Assembly: GCA_022448315.1 (NCBI GenBank)
Contig: JAKVCA010000025.1
Span: 1-64,000, forward strand
DNA: 64,000 nucleotides
Direction: 5' to 3'
DNA from: Pirellulaceae bacterium
GTDB lineage: Bacteria; Planctomycetota; Planctomycetia; Pirellulales; Pirellulaceae
Shown: piece by piece, positions 20,301-28,383 of the stretch
Layout of the letters: each line of letters opens with the position of its first letter
Numbering within the stretch: position 1 is the first letter of the stretch
Program-made: the position numbers and the translations under genes
Notes under the pieces: model-generated
Databases searched by the model: none
Seen by the model: only the letters and a program-made list of their open reading frames with translations
Told to the model about the DNA's origin: nothing

Positions 20301-23300
20301 GGCAGCGAATCACAGCCCCGGTATCGTGAGCAATTCTCACGCCGTCGGGCCCGGTCACGTCAAAACTGAGGTCACCCATGGTCATGTAAAGTCGGTGGTC
20401 CGGGCCAAGTGCCAGGCCATGGAGCGACTGATCATCATTGAATCCCCCGAATCCAACCAGCAACTTCCGTGGCGGGCCATCGGCACGCAGGTCCCCGTCC
20501 TTGTCTTCAAAGACGTAGAGGTAAGGAGCCTCGGCGACGTAAACTCGGTCGCCAGCAACCGCGAGTGACATTGGGGACATGAGTCCCTCGTAAAAAACAG
20601 TGGCCTTGTCAGCCACGCCGTCGCCGTTGGTATCCTCCAAAACCTTGATGCGGTCTGGTCGGGCCGTTTCCTTCGATCGCTCCTCTTGAGTCCCACCCCA
20701 AGCGTAATTGTGGCGGTAAAGCTGAATCTCGGTCACCCAGACTCTGCCGTGACTGTCGACACAGAGGGAACTCGGGTTCGCAAGAAGGGGCTCAGCCGCG
20801 AACAACGAAACTTCGTAACCGGCCGGAACACGAAGGTCGGCGGTGGTCTGATCAGGTCCCAGTCCACCGGCAGGTAACCCGGGCATGGCCTGGTCGACGG
20901 CCATAAGCCTCAGTTCTTTGACGTCCGCGACCTCGCCGTTCACCGGAGTCAGAGGTCGCATGACGACCTCATTGAGTCCTGCGGTGAGGTGCAATGCTCC
21001 GATTTTGTTCAACGAAAAATGATCGAAGCTCCCCGTCGTAGGTACCTGAAAGATCAGTCGACTCGGCCCACTTGTGATTTCAACCCAATTGCCAGCCCAA
21101 CGATCTGGGATGGAATAATGCAGCAGGGCGTCGAAGGCGCCCGTGCGAGGGGACTCGACTTGCCAGCGAATGAAGTCGCTTTGCCGGGTCCACCAGCCCA
21201 CACACATCTGACCGTCGTAGATGGCAATTTCACTACCCTCAACGCCGTAAAGTTCGGCTTGGGTTGCCAACAGACGGAGTGAACCATCATTTTCAGCTTC
21301 AACGACCTTTGGATCGTTATGGTCGACCTCCCGCCGTCGGGCAACGGACGATTCGGTCGTTGAAGGTTCTTCGGGTTTCGAGGGAACAGGCCTGGCCTGC
21401 GAGGAGCGGACTTCGACGGGCGGAAGTGGCTTTTCCCCGGAAAGTCGATTCAAAACGTTTCGAGTGATTGTTGCAACACGATCACTGTGCGCTCGCCCTC
21501 CGGCGTCAAACTGAAGACGAAAACTCTCGTCTTGGCCGTCGAGCCGCGCGATTTGAAAACCCATGATGTCCGTGTACGCCTCATCCAGATTGTCATAAAT
21601 CATGGAGATGAAGTCTTCAGTCCCGTCAATGCGAACCTTGGCCGACGCGTAGTTCCCAGCCTGCTCGGGTGTTGCCATGACCCACTCCGTTTGGCTACCG
21701 CCTGAGGCCACAAACGATTTTGCCGTAAGCTGATCAAGATTGACTCCGATCTCCCATCGAAACGACGTTGAAGGCTTGACGGCAAAGTGCCTCAACGGCG
21801 CAAAAACCAGGTACTCTCCCGCTGGCAAACCACGGATCCTCACACCACCCTGCTCGCGGACGACCCCCTGACTGAAGAGCATGTCATTCATCAGTGCCGT
21901 GTTGCCAACCCCCTCAGGCGACTTGTCGTTGAACCAGGGCGTTTGAGGAACGACTCCCCAATTGGTGATCGGCGCATCCACGTCGGCCGCCCCAAATTCA
22001 ACATGGATTTCATGGGGCAGCTCATTTCCATCTTCATCGAGAACCTTGCCGGAAAAATGACTGTGCAACGGGTTCCAGACACCTCCCTCGAATACCCCCG
22101 TAGCGTGACCAGGTCCCAGCGCGCCCTTCGCATTGACTGCAGAATCAGTCCTCTGAGGTGACGCCAGACCATGCGACCAATCCGTTGTCGCGGCCGTGAA
22201 CACCGTGCCACCTCCGGGTCGGGTATAGATGCCCATGCAGCCGTGCTCGTGCTCGTTTTTTTTCCAGATGTCGTGGGCAGGCTTGTACCAACCCAGGTCC
22301 TCTTCACCCCACTTCGCAGGAGCCGTTCCAAGGATGATGAAATTTTTGGGCGTTCCGTCGTTGCCCGTGGGAACAGGGCGTCCATCCACCAGGGTAAATT
22401 CACAACCATCGCACTCGTACCCGACAATGGTGGTCGCGCCACCAAACTCCTCTCCTTCCTTCAAACCGGTACCCTCGAACACCCAGTGGTCCGGGCGATG
22501 CACCTTGTAACCTCCGCTTCCGTCAAGAATCTGGCGGAACTGATGGAAGCCTCCTCGCAGAAAACCGACTCCTGTGAGTTGGTTTTCCGGCCGCTTGATG
22601 AGATGGTGACTCCACAACGTCGAGAGCAGGGGGTGCCCTTCCGGAGTGTAAAGTGGGTCCTGCCTGAAAGCTTCCTTCCAGCAGACAAGATCATTGCCGT
22701 TATCTTCCGAGCGGACCTGCCAACAACAGGTATTGCCGCTGAAAAACGCGACGTTGCCGCCTTGAGCAATATAGTCCTCAAGGTTGTCGCGCATCGGTGC
22801 GGACCAGTATTCGTCGTGCCCAACACTAAGCACCAGTTTGTAGTGCTTGAGCATCTCCGGATGAAATTCGAGGTCACTGTTGATGGCGTAGTCGATCTTG
22901 TAGCCATTGCGTTCTGCCCACTGAATGAAGGGGAGTTCCCAATTCCGATCCACCCCGCCGAACGGTCTCTGAAAGCTCACGCGACGCCCCAGGACATCTC
23001 CGGGTTCATGCTTCATATTCCAGTGAGCTGAACCCCAGTAGGTGTAAAGACTGTACCCGCCCCAAGCGTTGTAAGCGTTGTAGGTATTGGTGGAAAGCTG
23101 CAGCAGGATTTTCGCATCGCGACCGGGGTTCGAAGATCTGACGACAAAGAACATGGGATTTCCCTGGGTGCCGCCAGAGCTTGCCGTCGCTTCATAGCAA
23201 CCACTCCGCCAGTCACCCGGAATCTCCACAGTCACCGAGATCGGCCAATCACAACCGTGAGAACTCGCGTGTGCGGGAACCGGCTGTTCCGCAACCTGGA

Positions 23301-23532
23301 TCTCCTTGCCCCGCCAAACCACTTCCCGTTCCGCACCCACCCTCGCAATCTCGAGATTGACTTTTTCCAAGTTGGATGACAGATGAAACGTCGCCCCTTC
23401 GCCTGCCACATGACTGCGTTGCCCCGGATACCCTTGAATAAATGGATCCGCTGCGAACGCATGGGTGGAACAACAGGTCAAAAGCATCATCACGCGGATA
23501 ACGCGAGCAGGAAAGCCATGGGAGAAAGTCAT
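17350..23532 (-). CDS. Giant exported mosaic: DMFase-like domain, CBM-like domain, PVC propeller, HEAT repeats, haem-c
   Basis: A 2060-aa exported protein. Residues ~30-560 resemble the C-terminal domain of the N,N-dimethylformamidase large subunit (LSTNTYNAYNAWGGYSLY, SVGHDEYWSAPMRDNLEDYI, GGNVAFFSGNTCCW). Next come a carbohydrate-binding-like beta-sandwich, a planctomycetal membrane-bound-dehydrogenase propeller (VPAGYEVSLFAAEPLLANPS, VADWYDQGVGGHAYNDPNRG), a long series of HEAT-type repeats, and a mono-haem c domain with CIQCH at Cys1767 and the usual DGRTLLG and PEQL tail. A final ~130-residue beta-sandwich holds a VWLNGESVH segment. I start at 23532 (MTFSHGFPARVIRVMMLL) because the 39 residues upstream are not signal-like. 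Combining an amidase-like domain with an electron-transfer tail is unusual; substrate and activity are unknown. Confidence 0.85.
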   Translation of the reverse strand: MTFSHGFPARVIRVMMLLTCCSTHAFAADPFIQGYPGQRSHVAGEGATFHLSSNLEKVNLEIARVGAEREVVWRGKEIQVAEQPVPAHASSHGCDWPISVTVEIPGDWRSGCYEATASSGGTQGNPMFFVVRSSNPGRDAKILLQLSTNTYNAYNAWGGYSLYTYWGSAHWNMKHEPGDVLGRRVSFQRPFGGVDRNWELPFIQWAERNGYKIDYAINSDLEFHPEMLKHYKLVLSVGHDEYWSAPMRDNLEDYIAQGGNVAFFSGNTCCWQVRSEDNGNDLVCWKEAFRQDPLYTPEGHPLLSTLWSHHLIKRPENQLTGVGFLRGGFHQFRQILDGSGGYKVHRPDHWVFEGTGLKEGEEFGGATTIVGYECDGCEFTLVDGRPVPTGNDGTPKNFIILGTAPAKWGEEDLGWYKPAHDIWKKNEHEHGCMGIYTRPGGGTVFTAATTDWSHGLASPQRTDSAVNAKGALGPGHATGVFEGGVWNPLHSHFSGKVLDEDGNELPHEIHVEFGAADVDAPITNWGVVPQTPWFNDKSPEGVGNTALMNDMLFSQGVVREQGGVRIRGLPAGEYLVFAPLRHFAVKPSTSFRWEIGVNLDQLTAKSFVASGGSQTEWVMATPEQAGNYASAKVRIDGTEDFISMIYDNLDEAYTDIMGFQIARLDGQDESFRLQFDAGGRAHSDRVATITRNVLNRLSGEKPLPPVEVRSSQARPVPSKPEEPSTTESSVARRREVDHNDPKVVEAENDGSLRLLATQAELYGVEGSEIAIYDGQMCVGWWTRQSDFIRWQVESPRTGAFDALLHYSIPDRWAGNWVEITSGPSRLIFQVPTTGSFDHFSLNKIGALHLTAGLNEVVMRPLTPVNGEVADVKELRLMAVDQAMPGLPAGGLGPDQTTADLRVPAGYEVSLFAAEPLLANPSSLCVDSHGRVWVTEIQLYRHNYAWGGTQEERSKETARPDRIKVLEDTNGDGVADKATVFYEGLMSPMSLAVAGDRVYVAEAPYLYVFEDKDGDLRADGPPRKLLVGFGGFNDDQSLHGLALGPDHRLYMTMGDLSFDVTGPDGVRIAHDTGAVIRCQMDGSELEVIAWDLKNPLEVAVNSQGHAWFSGNDDDGRQMCRLDWALEGGNYGWRHWGVYGARRESGLPIADAHWHVEQPGVVPPVQITGFGSPVGKMFIESDHFGESMRGTLVHADPGPREVRAFKIQSDGAGFKVRRELLLSSATDTYFRPVDVALGVEGAMYVADWYDQGVGGHAYNDPNRGRIYMVRKSGPPAKTCQPGPYVKIDDAIDALQSGNIDAQYQARQRLLEAGSEVLPVFEQLVRGDDSSMIARTMWLADRLGDEAREIVLDRLDAPVPEMRALAIRILRSHGSKYEKNILRLVNDPSPKVRREILLALRDLESDAADKALVNLATQWDGKDRWYLEALGIAARGKPGQANQRFDRYANYETENLGDRSRMKRLFSQLVDHEDPQFDPPTIDLTRLLLTRKESDQYLVENLNRQDLDEGTRTAILAALGPGVDVEIGRSLIAMIRRSDVPRGVQRLALTTIRRNLSGPWATLRANDELRDAIRFALTQDELREQALSMVAELSLDAVASSVRSLISDTTLHDAVRSAALETLSEIADIESAPEILTLVQDKNAAHEIRLGGVRALVQLRNQASLQAAMLDDEMDAELRTMLVDSVARDVDGATWLYRLCENGVLTKELRERAVSLGVNHLDPSVRAIYLQNVPEAERPSMLGSTVDPAEIFSLEGDATRGAGLFRSVGCIQCHAVNEQGSDVGPGLSLIGRKLGQEALLESILQPSRAISPDYAGSIVITTDGRTLLGFARSHDEGVTVRTTDGRIYDLDAEEIEEIARMKMSLMPEQLATSMTAQGLADLVAYLRSLRSETALISRWWVAGVFENDGQGTGFETVYGPEETPGQVDHDRTFKGIGDSEVRWEPIACRPFNGSSGFDLQSYVQTRQARQGDLVTYNAIAVNSPAEQEAVLLIGSEDAVKVWLNGESVHLNFVRRPARFGSDQVAVRLKRGENLLMVKLEQISAGGGLIGAIRSEQPVTYDRP

Positions 23533-24529
23533 CGTGTTCGGCCCCGTAAAAACCTTGAAGTGCCCTGCCTCGAACGCGTCGTCCCTCGGCATGGCCCCTA
23601 CACATGAAGCCCCCATGGTACACCAGTCAACTCTCGTTGAGCGACCCAATCCGCCTAACGCAACAGTTTGCGTGTCAAGGAACCCGTAAGGGCTTCGTCG
23701 CGGTCCCGAATCGACCCGATGCGCAGAACATCATGCAAAATTTCTCCGTCGCCTTGTGGAATAAATTTGAGCACTATGATGCTGTCCGCAGTTTTGTTGC
23801 GTGCGGCCTCGGGTTTGTCAAACTCGAAGTGCGTCGATTTTGAAGGGAACAACGCGCGATAAAAACGGCGGAACGAGCGGTCCGCTACACACCTGCGAGG
23901 GGATCATATACGGGACTTCAAGCAGGGCGAAGGACGGTGCGTTTTCCGCAATCATTGCGCCGCGGACGGAGGTTCGCTTCGCACTCAACGACGGCCAGAT
24001 CACCCAAGACCTAATCCCAGGGCGTCTACGCAACGAAAGTTGCGGAATTAAACGAAAGTTGCGGAATTAAACGACGCGGAAGGGATCCTACGCGGTTAAA
24101 CCAAGCAAATGAAAAGTCTCGAATTTGGTAGCCTCATTTCAGCCGTTACACTGTATATTGACGGCAAACAAGGCAGCTCCGTCGTCCTGACAGGCAAGTG
24201 AGTTCTACAGATTCGCGGGAGCCCGTCTCGACCCGCAGATGTCCATATTGGCCTCTGAGTTTTCGGGAGGTCGCGAGCCACGGTAGGCAAATTCCTAATG
24301 AGGGAACGATCGACCGGAACCTTCGATGGGTCAATCTCGATTCGACAATTTTTGGCTTTTCGTGGCCGAACGGGTGAATCATCTACGGTCGACATGGAAG
24401 TCTTTTCCTGCTTTTGTTTCATCGCGGCTCCAACGTTAACACTCGACGCTTCCTCCGTAGCGATTGACACGCCTGCCCAATAAAACATCACCTGCACGAC
24501 CGTATTTCAACGTGGAGAATCCAAGTCCG
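23533..24529. other. Long divergent intergenic region
   Basis: Nearly 1 kb between the minus-strand mosaic gene and the plus-strand thioredoxin-fold gene, much longer than other gaps here. Short open frames exist on both strands (for example 23655-23852 minus, 23818-24033 minus, 24096-24497 minus) but none has a ribosome binding site or a recognised domain. It contains a duplicated 19-base unit (24032-24069). It could hold regulatory sequence, an unrecognised small RNA or the decayed remains of a gene. The ribosome binding site of the next gene (GGAG, 24514-24517) closes it. Confidence 0.5.
24032..24069. repeat. 19-bp direct tandem duplication
   Basis: The unit AACGAAAGTTGCGGAATTA occurs twice back to back without mismatch, followed by AACG of a third copy. 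It lies in the gene-poor divergent region. Either a slippage duplication or a pair of binding sites; spacing of 19 bases is not a whole number of helical turns. Confidence 0.9.
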
Positions 24530-26062
24530 ATGCGATCAAGAATCAACCACCGCCCAATGCGTCAAATGGCCCTTGTTACCGTTTTGTTCATCTCCTTTGC
24601 CATTCATGCCGTTGCTCATCCCGCCTTTGCTCAGGAGATCTCCTACGAAGACCGAATCGGTTCAAATCGTGACTTTGACATGTGCGAAGACTTTCGCTTC
24701 AAACAGATTTCAAAGCTTGTGGAGCAGGGGGCACTCTCGCAAAAACAGGGCTTTAACATCTGGATGCGTCTTGAATCCAACAAGGAGGCCGTAAAAACGA
24801 TCTTCAACCAGGCGGTCAAAGCCGGTGAGCTCACCGAGGAGCAGACCCAGCGGCTCCTTCCTCTACTCGACATGGACATGACCTATAGGGACACCCAACA
24901 TGGAAAGTTTGGTGTCCCCAAGGAGCTGACCGACGGCGAGTTCAAAGAGGGCGAAGTCACCAGTGCCAATCGAAAAGCGATTTACCAGAGGCTCGTGGCT
25001 GCGAACAAACGGGGTGACATCTACGACTATGATGTTGCGTCGATCATGAAACAGCTTTATGCAGGCTTTGACGAAGCCGAGGCGTCCGTCGACGAGGTCA
25101 CCGACTATCGAAGCGCGCTTAATCCTCGAATCGCCCAAAGCGGATCTGAAGCGCGCATACGTCAAAATGTCCAGCGCGGCCGACCCAGTTCCAGTGGAGA
25201 GAAATATGGCCGCGGGGAAGTCAAGATCACGGACCCGGCAACATGGACAAAAAGCCTCGAGAAGCCGATCTACTCTGGCCCGCAACCGGGTGAAAAAGTC
25301 CTTCCGCTGACCGTCTACAGCTTACGAGGAAAGGAAGCCGGAAAAGAATTCGATCCCGTGACCCGCGCCGGCGACAAATTGCACCTCATGTTTTTCGTCC
25401 GTGAATCCCGAACATTCGGCCGATTTCTAGGGCAATTGGCGGGTCAAATTCAAGCCATTGAAGACAAATCCCAAAAATCATGGGCGGTCTCCGTGGTTGT
25501 CTGCACGGACGATGCCAACACAGCGGAAAAGGAATTCGCCATCCTTGATCAACGGTATCCCCCAAAGTTGTCGGTCGGTGTGTCCGTGAATGGCGCAGCG
25601 GGCCCTCCCGCCTACGGACTGGACAAAAACGTGACGGCCACCGTCATCGTGGTCAAACAGGGCAAGGTCGCCCACAACTTCGTCTACTCGAGTAACGAGT
25701 TTTACAATCAACCCCACATCCTCGGTGCGATCGCCGAGGTCATGGAAGTTGATCACGAAACCCTGCGAAAATACATCGGAGAAACCCCCGGTGATGCGGC
25801 CACAGCGGCCGCGATGCGAAGCCGTCGCGGGAATCCTGACGCGCAGGAGCAGGAACTAAGAAACCGACTGACCCCGTTAGTTCTCAATGGGCGTCTGACG
25901 CGATTCGACGCAGGCGAATTATTGAAAGCCTCTGGAGATAAAGCCGCTCGCCAGGCGATGATTGATCAATGGCTGAAAATGGACAAGCTGACGCCGGAGG
26001 AAGCCAGATCCCTTACCGCTCCGCTCCCCAAAAAGGCGGACAAGAAGCCGGCGAACCGATGA
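24530..26062 (+). CDS. Exported thioredoxin-fold protein lacking CxxC
   Basis: A 510-aa secreted protein of unknown function. The start at 24530 has GGAG 12 bases upstream and yields a signal peptide ending HPAFAQ. The N-terminal half is charged and helical (QISKLVEQGALSQKQGFNIW, repeated EQGxL/LTEEQ-like phrases). From about residue 265 a redoxin-like fold appears: PLTVYSLRGKEAGKEF, HLMFFVRESRTFGRFLGQL and AYGLDKNVTATVIVVKQGKV. Where thioredoxins carry CxxC this protein has RESRTF, so it is unlikely to be a disulfide oxidoreductase. The C-terminus repeats the helical GRLTRFDAGELLKASGD pattern. It precedes the DUF1549/DUF1501 genes by 59 bases and may share their transcript. Confidence 0.7.
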   Translation: MRSRINHRPMRQMALVTVLFISFAIHAVAHPAFAQEISYEDRIGSNRDFDMCEDFRFKQISKLVEQGALSQKQGFNIWMRLESNKEAVKTIFNQAVKAGELTEEQTQRLLPLLDMDMTYRDTQHGKFGVPKELTDGEFKEGEVTSANRKAIYQRLVAANKRGDIYDYDVASIMKQLYAGFDEAEASVDEVTDYRSALNPRIAQSGSEARIRQNVQRGRPSSSGEKYGRGEVKITDPATWTKSLEKPIYSGPQPGEKVLPLTVYSLRGKEAGKEFDPVTRAGDKLHLMFFVRESRTFGRFLGQLAGQIQAIEDKSQKSWAVSVVVCTDDANTAEKEFAILDQRYPPKLSVGVSVNGAAGPPAYGLDKNVTATVIVVKQGKVAHNFVYSSNEFYNQPHILGAIAEVMEVDHETLRKYIGETPGDAATAAAMRSRRGNPDAQEQELRNRLTPLVLNGRLTRFDAGELLKASGDKAARQAMIDQWLKMDKLTPEEARSLTAPLPKKADKKPANR

Positions 26063-26121
26063 CCAACAGGGTCGGTCTGAGTCCTTGAAAATCGCCTGAA
26101 CTCAACCTGCAGGTTTTTGAC

Positions 26122-28299
26122 ATGAGAAAAATTACCGCCATTTGGATCCTTGTCGCTCTGGGGATGAGTTCGGGCATTGCTGTCGCGCGTGCCGGTGACG
26201 ACGTGCCAGAGCAACAGTCCAGCGCGGTTGATTTCAAAAATGACCTGGTTCCCATGTTCACGAGACTCGGTTGCAACGCAGGGAAGTGTCATGGATCGGC
26301 GATGGGGCGAGGTGGATTCAAGCTCTCGCTTTACGGTGGATCCCCGAAAGCAGATTTCAACCAGATCGTGCATCATTTGGGCGGGCGAAGAATCAATTTT
26401 ACGGACCCGAGTTCCAGCCTGATTCTGATGAAACCCGCCGAACTCGTCGAGCACGGTGGCGGCACATTGATCGAAGAAGACGATCCTGCTGCAAGATCAT
26501 TGCTGCGGTGGATCGAACAGGGAGCACCCTATCTGGAGCAGCGTCAATTGGACCGGGTGGTCGTCACACCAAGTCGATTGATTGCGAGCGAAACGGGCTT
26601 GGAAACGCCACTGCGCGTCACGGCTTATTTTGACGATGGTTTGCACCGTGACGTGACCCACCTGACCCAGTTCGTCGCGGAAGATTCGAACGCGATCACT
26701 GTGGATTCCGTTCGCGCGACGGCAAGGGTCGAACGACCAGGTCGCCATCTCTTGATCGCTCGATACTCCACCGAAGTCGTCCCTGTGGAACTGATCGCTC
26801 CCATGACCTCGCGGCCTATCGATCTATCACTCGAAGTCCGAAGAAATTACGTCGACGACGAGATTTTGAAGACACTCGAGGAACTGCGTCTGCCTGTTTC
26901 AACCTCAATTGACGATGCGACTTTCCTTCGGCGAATCACTCTGGATCTTACCGGACGTCTCCCGTCGCTCGATGCCGACCTCACCGTCGCTCCACTGAAC
27001 AGGGAAGCGTTGGTCAACGACCTGCTTGCCTCGGAGGCATTCATTGCGTATTACGCGTCAAAATTATCGAGGTTGTTCAGAATCCAGTCCAAAATCGACA
27101 AGAACAAAGTCACAACAACTCCGAAAGCCGCCCGCAACTTCCACGACTGGCTGGCCGAGCAGTTACGGAAGGGGAGGGGGTATGACGAACTCGCCCGCCG
27201 GGTCATCACGGCGACCGGTGATTCTGAGACTCATGGCCCAGCAACCTTTTTTACGTTGGCCGAAGACGCAAGACTGCAGACGGAATTGGTGACGGAAATC
27301 TTCATGGGCAGTCGCATGAAATGTGCGAATTGCCACAATCACCCCTTGGACCAGTGGACTCAAGATGATTTCCATGGCCTCACGGCCATGTTTGCGAAAC
27401 TCACGCGACAACAAGTCATTCAACTCAATCCGATCGGCAGAAACATTCACCCGAACACGGGTGAAATGGCCCTGATGAAAATTCCAGGAGGCAATTTCCT
27501 TCCAAGAGAAACTCGTGATGGCCGAGGTGAATTGGCCGATTGGTTGACCTCACCAGAGAACCCTTTCTTTGCCAAAGCGATCGTCAATCGGCTTTGGAAA
27601 TCTTTGATGGGCCGTGGTCTTGTGGAACCTGTCGATGACTTCCGTTCGACCAATCCGGCAACTCACCCCAAACTGCTTGAGCTTCTGGCGGAGGATTTTG
27701 CGGATCATGGGTATGATCTCCGGCATACCCTGAGGACGATCGCACTGAGCGGGACCTACGCGCGAAGCTCAAATCCAGTCGACGAAAACGAGTCCGACGA
27801 CCGTTTTTATTCGCACGCGTTTCGAAAACCCCTGGCCCCCGAGGTCCTTTCGGATGCAATCTCAGATGTCCTCGGAATCAGCCCGCAATACGGTGATGAA
27901 GTTCCCGGGACCCGGGCTGTGGCGTTGCGCGACGGTGCGGTCGCATCCGACGCCTTGGACATTCTAGGGAGATGCGACCGATCCAAAACATGCGAAGCGG
28001 CCCCTCCATCGATTGGGCCATTGGCCCAGAAACTTCACCTGATGAATGGCGAATTGCTGAATGGGCGAATCGGGGCGGAAGGTGGACGGTTGAAAAACCT
28101 GATCCATTCGGATCACACGCCCTCGGAGATCATCGATTCGTTTTATCAGGTGGCACTGAACCGCCGTCCCAGACCGGAGGAACTTGAGTTCTTTTCTCAG
28201 TGGCTTGATGACGCTCGACCGTCGTCCGAGCAAATGGAACCTCTGGAGGATTTTGTCTGGGGCCTCATGACGTGTGAAGAATTTTCCGTAAACCATTAA
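26122..28299 (+). CDS. DUF1549/DUF1553 cytochrome-like protein
   Basis: A 725-aa exported protein. The signal peptide ends near VARAGDD. An N-terminal CNAGKCHG (Cys51-x4-Cys56-His57) resembles the planctomycetal haem-binding motif but with four residues between the cysteines. A BIG2-like segment (LRVTAYFDDGLHRDVTHL) follows, then DUF1549 (FLRRITLDLTGRLPS, with CANCHNHPLDQW at Cys401) and DUF1553 (LADWLTSPENPFFAKAIVNR to the end). Its biochemical role is unknown; haem and electron transfer are inferred from CANCH. AGG sits 9 bases before the ATG. It pairs with the DUF1501 gene directly downstream, the usual arrangement in this phylum. Confidence 0.9.
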   Translation: MRKITAIWILVALGMSSGIAVARAGDDVPEQQSSAVDFKNDLVPMFTRLGCNAGKCHGSAMGRGGFKLSLYGGSPKADFNQIVHHLGGRRINFTDPSSSLILMKPAELVEHGGGTLIEEDDPAARSLLRWIEQGAPYLEQRQLDRVVVTPSRLIASETGLETPLRVTAYFDDGLHRDVTHLTQFVAEDSNAITVDSVRATARVERPGRHLLIARYSTEVVPVELIAPMTSRPIDLSLEVRRNYVDDEILKTLEELRLPVSTSIDDATFLRRITLDLTGRLPSLDADLTVAPLNREALVNDLLASEAFIAYYASKLSRLFRIQSKIDKNKVTTTPKAARNFHDWLAEQLRKGRGYDELARRVITATGDSETHGPATFFTLAEDARLQTELVTEIFMGSRMKCANCHNHPLDQWTQDDFHGLTAMFAKLTRQQVIQLNPIGRNIHPNTGEMALMKIPGGNFLPRETRDGRGELADWLTSPENPFFAKAIVNRLWKSLMGRGLVEPVDDFRSTNPATHPKLLELLAEDFADHGYDLRHTLRTIALSGTYARSSNPVDENESDDRFYSHAFRKPLAPEVLSDAISDVLGISPQYGDEVPGTRAVALRDGAVASDALDILGRCDRSKTCEAAPPSIGPLAQKLHLMNGELLNGRIGAEGGRLKNLIHSDHTPSEIIDSFYQVALNRRPRPEELEFFSQWLDDARPSSEQMEPLEDFVWGLMTCEEFSVNH

Positions 28300-28383
28300 T
28301 CTTTAGCATTCGCGAAAATTTGGGGGCATTCGGCTTCCCACCCGTTTCACGATGCCTTTTCAATCAATGAAGGTCGACGAGTC

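Noticed and set aside
23655-23852. Minus-strand 65-aa frame upstream of the mosaic gene
   Set aside because: Plausible composition, but no start signal and no family; could be a decayed gene end, not supportable.
24096-24497. Minus-strand 133-aa frame
   Set aside because: No ribosome binding site, no domain, composition not convincing; left as part of the intergenic region.
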